This document shows positions 7,129-16,127 of a DNA stretch of 31,072 nt, piece by piece. Below the pieces are notes generated by a model, which did no database searches, was not told the DNA's origin, and saw only the letters and a list, made by a program, of their open reading frames with translations. The stretch is from NCBI GenBank assembly GCA_051002015.1, contig JBPCMS010000062.1, forward strand, positions 1 through 31,072. Reading direction: 5' to 3'. This stretch comes from JACDBE01 sp051002015 (lineage in GTDB: Bacteria > Actinomycetota > Acidimicrobiia > Spongiisociales > UBA5794). Position numbers and translations under genes: made by a program. Positions within the stretch are counted from its first letter, which is position 1. Each line of letters begins with the position of its first letter.

Positions 7129-7551
7129 TCAGTCCGGGGGGCCGATGACGTACACGTTCTCCGTCCGGCAGGCGGGGGGCACCGACAGCGCCAAGCGGGT
7201 TTCGATCACCTCGAGCTTCGCCTCGCCGCCACCGACCAGTAGCCGTTGGCTGGTCGAGGCGGCGAGCCGTCCATCATCGGTGAGGATCTCGACGTCAGCG
7301 CCACTCACCTCCACCCGCCAATCCTTCGCCACCCCAACCAGCAGGAGCGGCAGGGGTGGGAGGTCCGGGAACTCCGAAAGCAGGAGCAGGCAGCCGTTCG
7401 ATACCAGGAGTCGTCCGTCAACCACCGCCTGGTTCTGACTAGGCGTGTCGGCGGGCACGAAATAGGGAAGCTCGCTGGGATCGCTCGAACACGATGACAG
7501 GAGGCCGGCGAGCATCAATATCCCGCACGCAACTCGGTCCCATGGCCACAT
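7129..7551 (-). CDS. Small putative lipoprotein
   Basis: 140 aa from an ATG at 7551. The start gives a clear lipoprotein signal: MWPWDRVACG, a hydrophobic ILMLAGLL, then lipobox LSSC with Cys21, and a SSDPSELPYFVPAD linker. The remainder is rich in short strands (GRLLVSNGCLLLLSEF, DWRVEVSGADVEILTDDGRL) and ends PACRTENVYVIGPPD. Two mature cysteines could form a disulfide. The frame stays open upstream to a GTG at 7674, but that would bury the signal sequence 41 residues inside the protein. No strong ribosome site precedes the ATG. The family is not recognised. It is convergent with the DUF4097 gene, leaving only 18 bp between them. Confidence 0.65.
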   Translation of the reverse strand: MWPWDRVACGILMLAGLLSSCSSDPSELPYFVPADTPSQNQAVVDGRLLVSNGCLLLLSEFPDLPPLPLLLVGVAKDWRVEVSGADVEILTDDGRLAASTSQRLLVGGGEAKLEVIETRLALSVPPACRTENVYVIGPPD

Positions 7552-7772
7552 GCGGCTGAGAGAATCACACACGCGGTGACGCCGCCGACGACCAGCGAGG
7601 GGAGGAGCACGGTACCCCACCCCCCAGCGAGCGATCGAACCGCTGCCGGGACGAGCATTGCGCATTCCATCCACTGCACAAAAGGTATACCACTTCTAGG
7701 AGAAAGTCCTCCAGTTCCTGAAGCCGACCTGTGGCGGCCGCCGGAGGGAAGGGCTGAGGACAGGCCCCCGGT
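7552..7772. other. Intergenic region between metH and the lipoprotein gene
   Basis: About 220 bp between the metH stop and the lipoprotein start, both on the minus strand. It holds a short AGGA-GAAAG-TCCT inverted repeat (about 7698-7711) that is too small to call a terminator. Nothing else is supported. Confidence 0.5.
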
Positions 7773-10700
7773 TCAGGCCCTGGCGATGAAATACTTGGCT
7801 TGGGGGTGGTGGCACAGGATGGCCGAGGTGGTCTGCTCTGGGTGGTACTGGTAGGCGGTGTCCGGCCCGACCTCGATCCCGATGTCGGCGGCGCCCAGTA
7901 GGTCGGCCACGGTCAGGTTGTCCTCGAGGTTGGGGCAGGCGGGGTAACCCCACGAGTAGCGGCCGCCGCGGTATTGCTGGCGGAACAGCCCGTGCAGGGT
8001 GGGCCCGTCCTCGGTGGCGAAGCCCCACTCCTCGCGGATGCGGCGGTGCCAGTACTCGGCCAGCGCCTCGGCCATCTCCACCCCGAGCCCGTGGGTGAGG
8101 AGGTATTCGGCGTACCGGTCGGCGGCGAACAGCTCGGCGGTGCGCTCCGACACCCGCGCCCCCATGGTGACGATGGAGAAGGCGGCGTAGTCGACCTCGG
8201 GCCCGTCGAGGGGGCGGTGGAAGTCGGCGATGCACAGGTATGGCGGTTCCTTCTGGCGGGGGAACCGGAACCGGGTGAGCTCGGTGGCGCGTTCCCGGTC
8301 GGCGAACACCACCAGCTCGTCGCCCTCGGACCCGACCGGCCAATAGCCGTAGACCACCTGGGGAACGAGCAGGTCCTGCTCCTTGGCCAGGGAGAGCTGC
8401 TGGCGCAGGGTGGCCCCCAGCCTGGTCTTGAAGTCGATGTCGTTCTCGCCCTTGGCCGGGCGGAACTGCCATTGGTTGCGGTAGAGGGCGGTCTGGTTGA
8501 TGTACCCGGCGATGGCGTCGAGCGACAGCCCCTTGACGATCCGTCGTCCCAGGAACGGCGGCTGGAACACGGGGTTGTCGACGGCGACATCGGGGGCGCG
8601 CGCCGGGAGGTCCACCACCACCGGCCGCTCCGGGCGGGGCCGGCGCTCGGGTAGCCGCCGGCCGGTGGTCACCCGACCGAAGTCGGGGTCCTCCACCCCG
8701 GTGCGGTGCAGCTCGGCAAGCCGGTCCATCACGTGGAGCCCGGCAAAGGCGTCCTTGCCGTAGAACAGCGGCCCGTCGTACACCCGGCGCAGGTCACCCT
8801 CGACGTACATCCGGGTGAGGGCGGCGCCGCCGAGCAGCACCGGCACCTTGCCCAGGCCACGGCGCTGCAACTCCTCGAGGTTCTCCCGCATGATCAGGGT
8901 GCTCTTCACCAGCAGCCCGCTCATCCCGATGGCGTCGGCGCTCCGCTCGTTGAAGGCGGTGATCATCTCGGAGATCCCCACCTTGATCCCCAGGTTGTGG
9001 ACCTGGTAGCCGTTGTTGGTGAGGATGATGTCGACCAGGTTCTTGCCGATGTCGTGGACGTCGCCCTTCACCGTGGCCAACACGATCGAACCCCGCCCGT
9101 GGTCCTCCGCCTTGTCCATGTGGGGCTCGAGATGCGCCACCGCCGCCTTCATCGTTTCCGCCGACTGGAGCACGAAGGGGAGCTGCATCTCACCGGAGGC
9201 GAACAGGTCCCCCACCACCTTCATCCCCTCCAACAGCACGTCGTTGATGATCGCCAGCGGAGCGGTTCCCGCCGCCATCGCCTCGTCCAGGTCGGCGGTG
9301 AGCCCGTCCCGGTCACCGTCGACGATCCGGGCGGCGAGACGCCTGTCCACCGGCCACCCGGTGCGGTCCTCCTTCTCCACCGTGGCCGCGGTGACATCGG
9401 CGAACACCGCAAGCAGCCGCTGCAACGGGTCGCCGTCGTGCTGCCGGTCATAGATCAGGTCGAGACACACGCTGCGTTGCTCGTCGGGGATCCTGTTGAG
9501 CGGCATGATCCGGGCGGCGTGGACGATGGCGGCGTCGAGCCCGGCCTCGACGCACTCATGGAGGAACACCGAGTTGAGGGCGTGGCGAGAGGCCGGCTTG
9601 AGCCCGAACGACACGTTGGACACACCGAGGATGGTGAACACCCCCGGGAGCTCGGTCTTGATGCGGCGGATCGCCTCCATCGTGGCCATGGCGTCGCCCC
9701 GCAAGCTGTCGTCGCCGGTGGACAGGGGGAAGGTGAGGGCGTCGAAGATCAGATCGCCGGACCTCATCCCGTAGCGGTTGACCGCCAGGTCGTGGATACG
9801 GTGGGCGATCCTCAGCTTCCACTCGACGTCGCGGGCCTGGCCCTCCTCGTCGATGAGCAGGCAGATCACCGCGGCGCCGTGCTCCCGAGCCAGCTTGAAC
9901 ACCCGGTCGACGCGTGATCCCTCGCCGTCGCCATCCTCCAGATTGGCCGAGTTGAGCACGCTCCTTCCGCCCAGCCGCTCCAGACCGGCCTGCAACACCG
10001 GCGGCTCGGTGGAGTCGAGCACGATGGGCACCGCCACCTGGGTGGCGAGCCGGGAGGCGAGCCGGTCCATGTCGGCCACCCCGTCCCTGGCCACGTAGTC
10101 GACGCACAGGTCGAGCAGGTGGGCCGACTCCTTCACCTGGTCCTTGGCGATCTGGACGCACCCGTCCCAGTCCTCGGCCAGCATGGCGTCCCGGAACGCC
10201 TTGGAGCCGTTGGCGTTGGTGCGCTCGCCGACGATGAGGAACGACGTGTCCTGGCGGAAGGGGGTGAAGCTGTAGATCGAGGTCGCCCCCGGCTCGTCGA
10301 CCGGCTCCCGCTCCGCCGGGGCGAGATCGGCGCAGGCGGCCACCACCGCTTCCAGATGCTCCACCGTGGTGCCGCAGCAACCGCCGATGACGCTCACCCC
10401 CAGCTCGGTGACAAACGAGGAGAGGTGGGTGGCGAGCTGGTCGGGGGTCAGGTCGTAGTGCATCTTCCCGTCCACCACCGAAGGCAGCCCGGCGTTGGGG
10501 ATGCACGAGATGGCGGTGCGGGCGTGGCGGGACAGGTGCCGCAGCGGCTCGTGCATCTCACCGGGGCCGGTGGCACAGTTGAGCCCGATGACGTCGGGTC
10601 CGAGCGGCTCGATGGCGGCCAGGGCGGCGGCGATCTCGGTTCCGGGGAGCATTCTGCCGGTGAGCTCGATGGTGATCTGGGTCTGCAGCGGGACCTTCCG

Positions 10701-11243
10701 GCCCGCCTCCCGCATCGCCCGCCGACACCCGTTGACCGCCGCCTTCAGCGAGAGCAGGTCGAACATGGTCTCGATGATGAACAGGTCGACTCCTCCGTCG
10801 AGCAGCCCCTTGGCCTCCACCTCGTAGGCGTCCCGCATCTCGGCGTAGCCGATCTGGCCCAGCGACGGGAACTTGGTGCCCGGGCCGATCGACCCCGCCA
10901 CCCACCGAGGCCGGTCGACGGTGGAGAAGGTGTCCGCCACCCGCCTGGCGATGGCGGCGCCGGCGGCGGACAGCTCGTAGGCGCGGTCGGCGATCCCGTA
11001 CTCGCCCAGGGGCACGGAGAAGGCGCCGAAGGTGTTGGTCTCCACCACGTCGACCCCGGCGGCGAGGAAGGACCGGTGGAACTCCTCGATGACATCCGGC
11101 CGGGTGACGTTGAGCAGCTCGTTGCAGCCCTCGAACGCCGGGCCCCCGAAGTCGTCGGGTCCCAGCCCGGCGCGCTGCAGCGTGGTGCCGGTGGCGCCGT
11201 CGAAGATCACCACCCGGTTGCGCACCGCCTCCAGGTAACTCAT
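7773..11243 (-). CDS. metH: Cobalamin-dependent methionine synthase
   Basis: Transfers the methyl group of 5-methyltetrahydrofolate via cobalamin to homocysteine, giving methionine, in the cytoplasm. 1156 aa, a full-length four-module enzyme. The homocysteine domain (about 1-310) starts VVIFDGATGTTLQ and contains the zinc-ligand cysteines in GLNCATG and GGCCGTT (about 284). The pterin domain (about 330-590) contains IVGERTNANGSKAF and ILGVSNVSFGLKP. The cobalamin cap and binding domains (about 610-840) carry KGDVHDIGKN (about 727-734), with the lower-ligand histidine, and MSGLLVKSTLIM. The AdoMet reactivation domain (about 860-1156) carries RPAKGENDIDF and RYSWGYPACPNLEDN (about 1094). The ATG at 11243 (MSYLEAV) was chosen over a TTG 45 nt upstream because the conserved domain starts here. 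A SAM-I riboswitch precedes it by about 130 nt. Confidence 0.97.
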   Translation of the reverse strand: MSYLEAVRNRVVIFDGATGTTLQRAGLGPDDFGGPAFEGCNELLNVTRPDVIEEFHRSFLAAGVDVVETNTFGAFSVPLGEYGIADRAYELSAAGAAIARRVADTFSTVDRPRWVAGSIGPGTKFPSLGQIGYAEMRDAYEVEAKGLLDGGVDLFIIETMFDLLSLKAAVNGCRRAMREAGRKVPLQTQITIELTGRMLPGTEIAAALAAIEPLGPDVIGLNCATGPGEMHEPLRHLSRHARTAISCIPNAGLPSVVDGKMHYDLTPDQLATHLSSFVTELGVSVIGGCCGTTVEHLEAVVAACADLAPAEREPVDEPGATSIYSFTPFRQDTSFLIVGERTNANGSKAFRDAMLAEDWDGCVQIAKDQVKESAHLLDLCVDYVARDGVADMDRLASRLATQVAVPIVLDSTEPPVLQAGLERLGGRSVLNSANLEDGDGEGSRVDRVFKLAREHGAAVICLLIDEEGQARDVEWKLRIAHRIHDLAVNRYGMRSGDLIFDALTFPLSTGDDSLRGDAMATMEAIRRIKTELPGVFTILGVSNVSFGLKPASRHALNSVFLHECVEAGLDAAIVHAARIMPLNRIPDEQRSVCLDLIYDRQHDGDPLQRLLAVFADVTAATVEKEDRTGWPVDRRLAARIVDGDRDGLTADLDEAMAAGTAPLAIINDVLLEGMKVVGDLFASGEMQLPFVLQSAETMKAAVAHLEPHMDKAEDHGRGSIVLATVKGDVHDIGKNLVDIILTNNGYQVHNLGIKVGISEMITAFNERSADAIGMSGLLVKSTLIMRENLEELQRRGLGKVPVLLGGAALTRMYVEGDLRRVYDGPLFYGKDAFAGLHVMDRLAELHRTGVEDPDFGRVTTGRRLPERRPRPERPVVVDLPARAPDVAVDNPVFQPPFLGRRIVKGLSLDAIAGYINQTALYRNQWQFRPAKGENDIDFKTRLGATLRQQLSLAKEQDLLVPQVVYGYWPVGSEGDELVVFADRERATELTRFRFPRQKEPPYLCIADFHRPLDGPEVDYAAFSIVTMGARVSERTAELFAADRYAEYLLTHGLGVEMAEALAEYWHRRIREEWGFATEDGPTLHGLFRQQYRGGRYSWGYPACPNLEDNLTVADLLGAADIGIEVGPDTAYQYHPEQTTSAILCHHPQAKYFIARA

Positions 11244-11374
11244 GGCGCCACCGCGGCGGCGCCGGTGCCGCTCAGCGGGTTCCCGCAACTACAGGCAGGT
11301 TCACGGTGCAAAGTCGTCTCCCGTCTCGCATCGGTTCGCGCTCTGCGAGCGCCGCGAGCGGGGATCCCGCCTCG

Positions 11375-11460
11375 GCTCTCATCGGTCAGGCATTGGCACC
11401 GTTCTCGTCGGTTGCCGCGGCTTCACAGGGCCTGTCCCTCCACCGCTCTGGATGAGCGCG
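11375..11460 (-). promoter_or_regulatory. SAM-I riboswitch (S-box) upstream of metH
   Basis: On the minus strand the region reads in S-box order: P1 strand GCGCTCATC, CAGAGCGGTGGAGGGACAGG, CCCTGTGAAGCCGCGGCAAC, then CGGTGCCAATGCC and the closing GATGAGAGC (CTCATC pairs with GATGAG). The GGTGGAGGGA kink-turn side, GAAGCC-CGGCAACC and GGTGCCAAT blocks are the SAM-I signature. P4 looks very short (GCCTGACC). The leader between aptamer and metH (11244-11374) holds GGCGGGATCCCCGC and CGCTCGCAGAGCG inverted repeats. A GGCGCC-N8-GGCGCC hairpin ends directly at the ATG, so control could be at translation (inference). High SAM is expected to repress metH. Confidence 0.93.
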
Positions 11461-11583
11461 TTGTCGTCGAGAACGGTACCACAGGGTTGCCCAACCCAGG
11501 GGCGCCCGGGGCGGCGGCACCGTCATCTGCGCTGCTACGTTCCTGGTCCATCCGCCCGCTCGTGCTGCGAGGTTGCCTGAGCC

Positions 11584-12444
11584 GTGGCCACGTTCACAAC
11601 CCTGGCCGACGCCGTCTCCGACCTGGTGCCGGACGGGGCATCGGTCGCCATGGAGGGCTTCACCCACCTGATCCCCTTCGCCGCCGGGCACGAGCTGATC
11701 CGCCAGGGCAAGCGGGACCTCACCCTGATCCGGATGACCCCGGACCTGGTGTACGACCAGCTCATCGGGATGGGCTGCGCCCGCACCCTGGTGTTCTCGT
11801 GGGGCGGGAATCCCGGGGTCGGATCGCTGCACCGGTTGCGCGACGCCGTCGAGCACGGATGGCCCCGACCGCTCGCCATCGAGGAGCACAGCCACGCCGG
11901 GATGACCGCCCGCTACGTGGCGGGCGCATCCGGGTTGCCCTTCGGGGTGCTCCGCGGCTACGCCGGGACCGACCTCGCCGCCCGCAGCGACGTGGCCGAG
12001 ATCGAATGCCCGTGGACGGGAGAGCGGCTCGCCGCGGTCCGGGCGCTCCGGCCGGATGTGGCCATCATCCACGCCCAGCAGGCGGACCGGCGGGGCAACG
12101 TCGGGCTGTGGGGGATAACCGGGGTGTCGCCCGAGGCGGTCCTCGCCGCCGAGGCCGCCATCGTCACCGTCGAGGAGGTCGTCGACGAGCTGCACCACCG
12201 CGGACCCAATCCCGTGGTGCTGCCGTCGTGGACGGTCAGCGCAATCGCTCCGGTCCCCGGGGGTGCGCACCCGTCGTACGCCATGGGCTACAGCTTGCGC
12301 GACAACGCCTTCTACACCGAGTGGGACCGGATCTCGCACTCCCGCGACACGTTTCGCCGGTGGATGGAGTTCTTCGTCCTCGGCGCCACCGACCACCGAG
12401 CCCATCTGGCCCTGCTGGCGGACCGGGCGGTGTCTGATGGCTGA
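11584..12444 (+). CDS. CoA-transferase subunit A (GctA/CatI-like, family I)
   Basis: 286 aa, alpha subunit of a heteromeric family I CoA-transferase. The family moves CoA between acyl-CoA and a carboxylic acid. Features include VPDGASVAMEGFTHLIPFAA (the G-x-F-x-x-x-x-P-type CoA site region), TLIRMTPDLVYDQLIGMGC and DVAIIHAQQADRRGNVGLWG, as in glutaconate, 3-oxoadipate and steroid-ring (IpdA) CoA-transferases. The GTG start at 11584 follows a weak AGG. The stop overlaps the start of subunit B by 8 nt, so the pair is coupled. The subunit is divergent from metH. Substrate cannot be told from sequence. No other aromatic- or steroid-degradation genes are nearby, so glutaconate-type or 3-oxoadipate-type remain open. 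Confidence 0.9.
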   Translation: MATFTTLADAVSDLVPDGASVAMEGFTHLIPFAAGHELIRQGKRDLTLIRMTPDLVYDQLIGMGCARTLVFSWGGNPGVGSLHRLRDAVEHGWPRPLAIEEHSHAGMTARYVAGASGLPFGVLRGYAGTDLAARSDVAEIECPWTGERLAAVRALRPDVAIIHAQQADRRGNVGLWGITGVSPEAVLAAEAAIVTVEEVVDELHHRGPNPVVLPSWTVSAIAPVPGGAHPSYAMGYSLRDNAFYTEWDRISHSRDTFRRWMEFFVLGATDHRAHLALLADRAVSDG

Positions 12445-13243
12445 CCCGTCCCGGGAGGATGCCGGGTACACCGCCGACGAGATGATGACGGTGACCGCCG
12501 CCCGCCACCTGGGCGACGGCCAGGTGTGCTTCGTTGGCATCGGCCTCCCCAGCGAGGCGGCCAACCTGGCCCGGCTGGTCCACGCCCCCGGCGTGGTGCT
12601 CATCTACGAGTCGGGCACGATCGGCACCCGACCCACCGTGCTCCCCCTCTCCATCGGAGACGGCGATCTGGCCGAGCACGCCGACCTGGTCGTGGGCGTG
12701 CCCGAGATCTTCGCCTATTGGCTCCAGGGCGGCCGCATCGACGTCGGGTTCCTGTCGGCGGCCCAGATCGACCGCTACGGCAACCTCAACAGCACCGTGA
12801 TCGGCGACTACGACGCTCCCACCACCAGGCTGCCCGGTGCCGGCGGCGCCCCGGAGATCGCCTCCGGAGCCGGTGAGGTGATCGTGATGCTGCGTCACAC
12901 GGCCCGCGCCTTCGTCCCCGCCGTCGACTTCGTCACCACGCTCGGGTTCGGCCGGGCCGGGGAGGGGAGGGGGAGCGCACCGGGGGCGGGCCCCACCGTG
13001 GTGATAACCGATCTCGGGGTGCTCCAGCCCCACCCGGTCACCGGCGAGCTGGTGCTGGTCGCCGTCCATCCCGGGGTGTCGGCGGCCGAGGTTGCCGACG
13101 CCACCGGGTGGGAGCTGGCGGTCGCCGCCGACCTGCGGATCACGGCACCCCCCACCCCCGAGGAGCTGTCGGTGCTGCGCCGGCTCAAGGAGCGGACCCG
13201 CCGGGCCCACGCGGTGTCTCCGCCAGCCCCGGAACGGGCGTAG
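12437..13243 (+). CDS. CoA-transferase subunit B (GctB/CatJ-like, family I)
   Basis: 268 aa, beta subunit of the CoA-transferase begun by the upstream gene. The catalytic glutamate is expected in VVLIYESGTIG (about residues 53-63), where family I enzymes form the glutamyl-CoA thioester. Other family segments are CFVGIGLPSEAANLARL, GFLSAAQIDRYGNLNSTVIG and VITDLGVLQPHPVTGELVL. The ATG at 12437 gives MADPSREDAGYTADEMMTVT and lies inside the end of subunit A. The two together would form the usual A2B2 or (AB)4 cytoplasmic enzyme. The acceptor and donor are unknown. Confidence 0.9.
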   Translation: MADPSREDAGYTADEMMTVTAARHLGDGQVCFVGIGLPSEAANLARLVHAPGVVLIYESGTIGTRPTVLPLSIGDGDLAEHADLVVGVPEIFAYWLQGGRIDVGFLSAAQIDRYGNLNSTVIGDYDAPTTRLPGAGGAPEIASGAGEVIVMLRHTARAFVPAVDFVTTLGFGRAGEGRGSAPGAGPTVVITDLGVLQPHPVTGELVLVAVHPGVSAAEVADATGWELAVAADLRITAPPTPEELSVLRRLKERTRRAHAVSPPAPERA

Positions 13244-13299
13244 GTCGTCGTCGTCCTCGGCCCGGGCGGGCCCCGAGCCCCGCTGGTACCGTGCCCGGC

Positions 13300-15204
13300 A
13301 TGCATCGATCGGTGTGGATCGGAGCCGTCGTGCTCGCCGTGTTCGGGGCGCTGGCATCCCCGGTGCCCGCGGCTTCCGCTCCCGACGCCGCAACCGACGG
13401 GCTGAGACCGTGCCCGGGGATGCGGGACGTGCTGTGCGGGACGCTGACCCGTCCCCTCGACCCCGCCGATCCGGGCGCCGGCACCATCGACATCGGGTTC
13501 GAGGTCCACCCGGCCCGCGCCGGGACCTCGCTGGGGACCATCGTCACGGTCGAGGGCGGTCCCGGCTATGCCTCGACCGCCAGCCGCGACTGGTACCTCG
13601 AGCTGTACGAACCGCTGCGGGACACCCGCGACATCCTGATCGTCGACAACCGGGGCACCGGCAGCTCGGAACCCATCGACTGCCGCCGCCTCCAGTCGTA
13701 CCGGGGCGACTACCTCACCGCGGTGGGCGACTGCGGTCGCCAGCTGGGGAGCACCAGCGACCTGTACGGAACCGCCCTGGCCGCAGACGACCTCGCCGCC
13801 GTCCTCGACCATCTCGGTATCGACCGGGTCGATCTGTACGGCGACTCGTACGGCACCTTCTTCTCCCAGACCTTCGCCGTTCGCCACCCCGACCGGCTCC
13901 GCACCCTCACCCTCGACGCCGCCTACCCGGTGGAGGGGCTCGACCCGTGGTACCGCGACATCAACCGGGCGATGGTCGATGCGTTCAGGACGGTTTGCGC
14001 CCGCGACCCGGGATGCGCCGCCAGCGGTGGCGACCCCATCGACCGGCTGCGTGCCGTGGCCGATGCGCTCGCCGTCGAGCCGCTCACCGGGACCGCCCGC
14101 GACGCCGACGGGGTGAAGCGGACCGTGACCGTCGACGTCCCCCTGTTCTCCTACCTGATGGGAGTGGCGACCTACGGCCACGTCGTCTACCGCGAGCTCG
14201 ACGCCGCCGGGCAGGCCTGGCTCGTGAACGGCGACCCGGCGCCGCTGCTTCGCATCGCCGCCGAGCAGACCTGGTGGGGGAGCGCCGGTGCGGTCGAGGA
14301 GTACTCCGAGGGGCTCTACATCGCCGTGATCTGCAACGACTATCCCCAGCTGTGGGACATCGCCGCCCCGGCTTCGGTCCGGGAGGCGGAGTACCAGGCA
14401 TCGGTCGAGGTGCTGCGGGCGACCGACCCCGACGGCTTCTACCCGTTCACCGTCGACGAGTGGCTGGCGTCCGACTGGGTGGAATACACCTCCTGCCTGC
14501 CATGGCCGTCGCCCGATCCGTGGGTGCCGCCGCTCCCCGAGCCCCACACCTATCCCGATGTCTCCACGCTGGTCCTGGTGGGCGATCTCGACTCGATCAC
14601 CTCGCCCGAGGCGTCCCGCCAGGTGGCCGACCACTTCCCCAACTCAACCTACGTCGAGGTCCCCAACGTGGGCCACGTCACCGCCCTCGGCGACTACTCG
14701 CGCTGCGCCGCCGACATCGCCGTCGCCTTCGTGGCGACCGGCACGGTCGGGGACACCGGGTGCGTGGTCACCACCTACCAGGAGGTGCGCACCGTCGAGG
14801 CGTTCCCTCGGGACCTCACCGACGTGACCCCGGCGGCGGGTGTCGCCGAGCATGCGGGCCGCACCGCCCGCGCCGTCGCCGACACCGTCGGCGACGTGTT
14901 CCCCCGCTGGCTCTCCGCCTTCGGGTTCGAGGGGGTAGGGCTGCGGGGCGGGCACTTCGTGTCCACCGGGCTCGACCAGGTGCGGTTCAGGCTGACCGGG
15001 CTCCGCTACGTCACCGACCTCGCCGTGAGCGGCACCATGACCTGGGACCGAGCCACCGGGGAGATCGACGCCGAGGTCACCTTCACCGGTGCCGCCGCCG
15101 GGCGGCTCAGCCTCTCCTGGAACGACTATCAGCCGGCGGCGGCGGCGGTGGTCACCGGAACCGTCGACGGCGAACCTGTCGACCTGACCATCCCGGCTCC
15201 GTGA
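13300..15204 (+). CDS. Secreted alpha/beta hydrolase, S33 tripeptidyl aminopeptidase-like
   Basis: 634 aa. The N-terminus MHRSVWIGAVVLAVFGALAS then PVPAASAPDA is a signal peptide with a likely cleavage after an ASA/AxA site, so the enzyme is exported. The fold is that of actinobacterial S33 peptidases: oxyanion segment TVEGGPGYAST, strand ILIVDNRGTGSS, nucleophile elbow LYGDSYGTFF (Ser183), acid LVGDLDSITSPE (Asp431) and base NVGHVTALG (His459). Cysteines in CPGMRDVLCGTL and later parts could form disulfides. Beyond the TAP-type C-terminal region it has about 130 extra residues of strand-rich sequence, ending in QVRFRLTGLRYVTDLAVSG and WNDYQPAAAAVVTG. That tail may be a separate beta domain. 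The likely activity is removal of N-terminal peptides or ester cleavage outside the cell; the substrate is unknown. Confidence 0.85.
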   Translation: MHRSVWIGAVVLAVFGALASPVPAASAPDAATDGLRPCPGMRDVLCGTLTRPLDPADPGAGTIDIGFEVHPARAGTSLGTIVTVEGGPGYASTASRDWYLELYEPLRDTRDILIVDNRGTGSSEPIDCRRLQSYRGDYLTAVGDCGRQLGSTSDLYGTALAADDLAAVLDHLGIDRVDLYGDSYGTFFSQTFAVRHPDRLRTLTLDAAYPVEGLDPWYRDINRAMVDAFRTVCARDPGCAASGGDPIDRLRAVADALAVEPLTGTARDADGVKRTVTVDVPLFSYLMGVATYGHVVYRELDAAGQAWLVNGDPAPLLRIAAEQTWWGSAGAVEEYSEGLYIAVICNDYPQLWDIAAPASVREAEYQASVEVLRATDPDGFYPFTVDEWLASDWVEYTSCLPWPSPDPWVPPLPEPHTYPDVSTLVLVGDLDSITSPEASRQVADHFPNSTYVEVPNVGHVTALGDYSRCAADIAVAFVATGTVGDTGCVVTTYQEVRTVEAFPRDLTDVTPAAGVAEHAGRTARAVADTVGDVFPRWLSAFGFEGVGLRGGHFVSTGLDQVRFRLTGLRYVTDLAVSGTMTWDRATGEIDAEVTFTGAAAGRLSLSWNDYQPAAAAVVTGTVDGEPVDLTIPAP

Positions 15205-15234
15205 TCTGGCCTACCGGGGGCGAGAGCCGGGCGG

Positions 15235-16029
15235 TCATGATCGGTGTCCTCGGTGGTCGCTGAGCTCGCGGGAGGCGGCGAGCCGGGCCAGCAGCTCGTC
15301 CATGACAGGGGCGGCGGCGGCGGCAAACAGAGCGTGACCCTCGGCCGAAGCGTGAAACCGGTCCTCTGCCAGCATCACCGCCGGGTCCCCGTGGTAGAGC
15401 GGCGCCCACTGCGCTCCCCATGCGGTCGATTTGACCACGTTGGGGTGGCGCCAGGCAACACGGCGGATGGCGCCGTCAACCGAACGCCCCCTGACCCTGG
15501 CCAAGCTCCGAGCGAGGGTGGGGAGGCGGGGCATGATCCCCAGGTCGCCGACGCCGCTGATCCCGATGTGGGGGATGGTTCTCTCCAGTTCGGTGAGGAT
15601 GCCGTCGAGCCGGTCCTCGAACAGGGACAGCGGGGTGGCGCGCAGGGCGTCGTTGGCCCCCACCGAGATCACCGCGATGTCGGCGCCGGTGGCGATGGCG
15701 GGCGGCACCTGGTTGGCGAGCACGTCCGCCGCCCGGGCACCGCCCACCGCAACCGAGATCAGCTCGACTCTCCACCCGGTGGCGATCCGCTCCGCCATCC
15801 GGCGGGGCCACGAGGCGTCGATCGGCACCACCCCCGGGGCGGTCACCGAGCTGTCGCCGAGCACCACGATCCGCACCGGGGGCGACCCCGGGTCACCGAA
15901 GAGCCCTGACGGGTCCTGGTTGGGGTGCGTGGGGAGCAGGGACAGGCGGGTGGCCCGGAGGATCTGCCAGGCGAAGGCGGCGGTGCCCCCGACCACGCGG
16001 GGGATGGTGCTAATCCGCCGTCTGCTCAT
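15235..16029 (-). CDS. SGNH/GDSL-family hydrolase
   Basis: 264 aa from the ATG at 16029 (MSRRRISTIP). The four SGNH blocks are visible: block I VVLGDSSVTAPG (catalytic Ser), block II SVAVGGARAADVL (Gly), block III SVGANDALR (Asn) and block V DRFHASAEGH (catalytic Asp/His). A hydrophobic stretch near the N-terminus (VVGGTAAFAWQIL) may be a weak membrane anchor or signal. AAGGTGAGG 3 nt upstream of 16029 supports this start. An alternative ATG at 16092 would add 21 residues and lies 18 nt from a GGAGG. The gene follows ychF on the same strand. It is probably an esterase or lipase; the substrate is not evident. Confidence 0.87.
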   Translation of the reverse strand: MSRRRISTIPRVVGGTAAFAWQILRATRLSLLPTHPNQDPSGLFGDPGSPPVRIVVLGDSSVTAPGVVPIDASWPRRMAERIATGWRVELISVAVGGARAADVLANQVPPAIATGADIAVISVGANDALRATPLSLFEDRLDGILTELERTIPHIGISGVGDLGIMPRLPTLARSLARVRGRSVDGAIRRVAWRHPNVVKSTAWGAQWAPLYHGDPAVMLAEDRFHASAEGHALFAAAAAPVMDELLARLAASRELSDHRGHRS

Positions 16030-16127
16030 CGGCCTCACCTTGTTGCTGGTGGGTGATGCGCCGTGGACCCACCGGGCCGTGGAATCCGGCATCGTCGATC
16101 ATCGTAAAGACCTCCGCGGGGTGAGCT

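Noticed and set aside
10119..12437. 772-aa plus-strand open frame across the metH start
   Set aside because: Antisense of metH and its riboswitch, then out of frame with CoA-transferase subunit A. A GC-rich artefact.
16010..16102. 30-aa frame with a good GGAGG site in front of the SGNH gene (MIDDAGFHGP...)
   Set aside because: Short, overlaps the SGNH start and shows no recognisable feature. A leader peptide is possible but unsupported.
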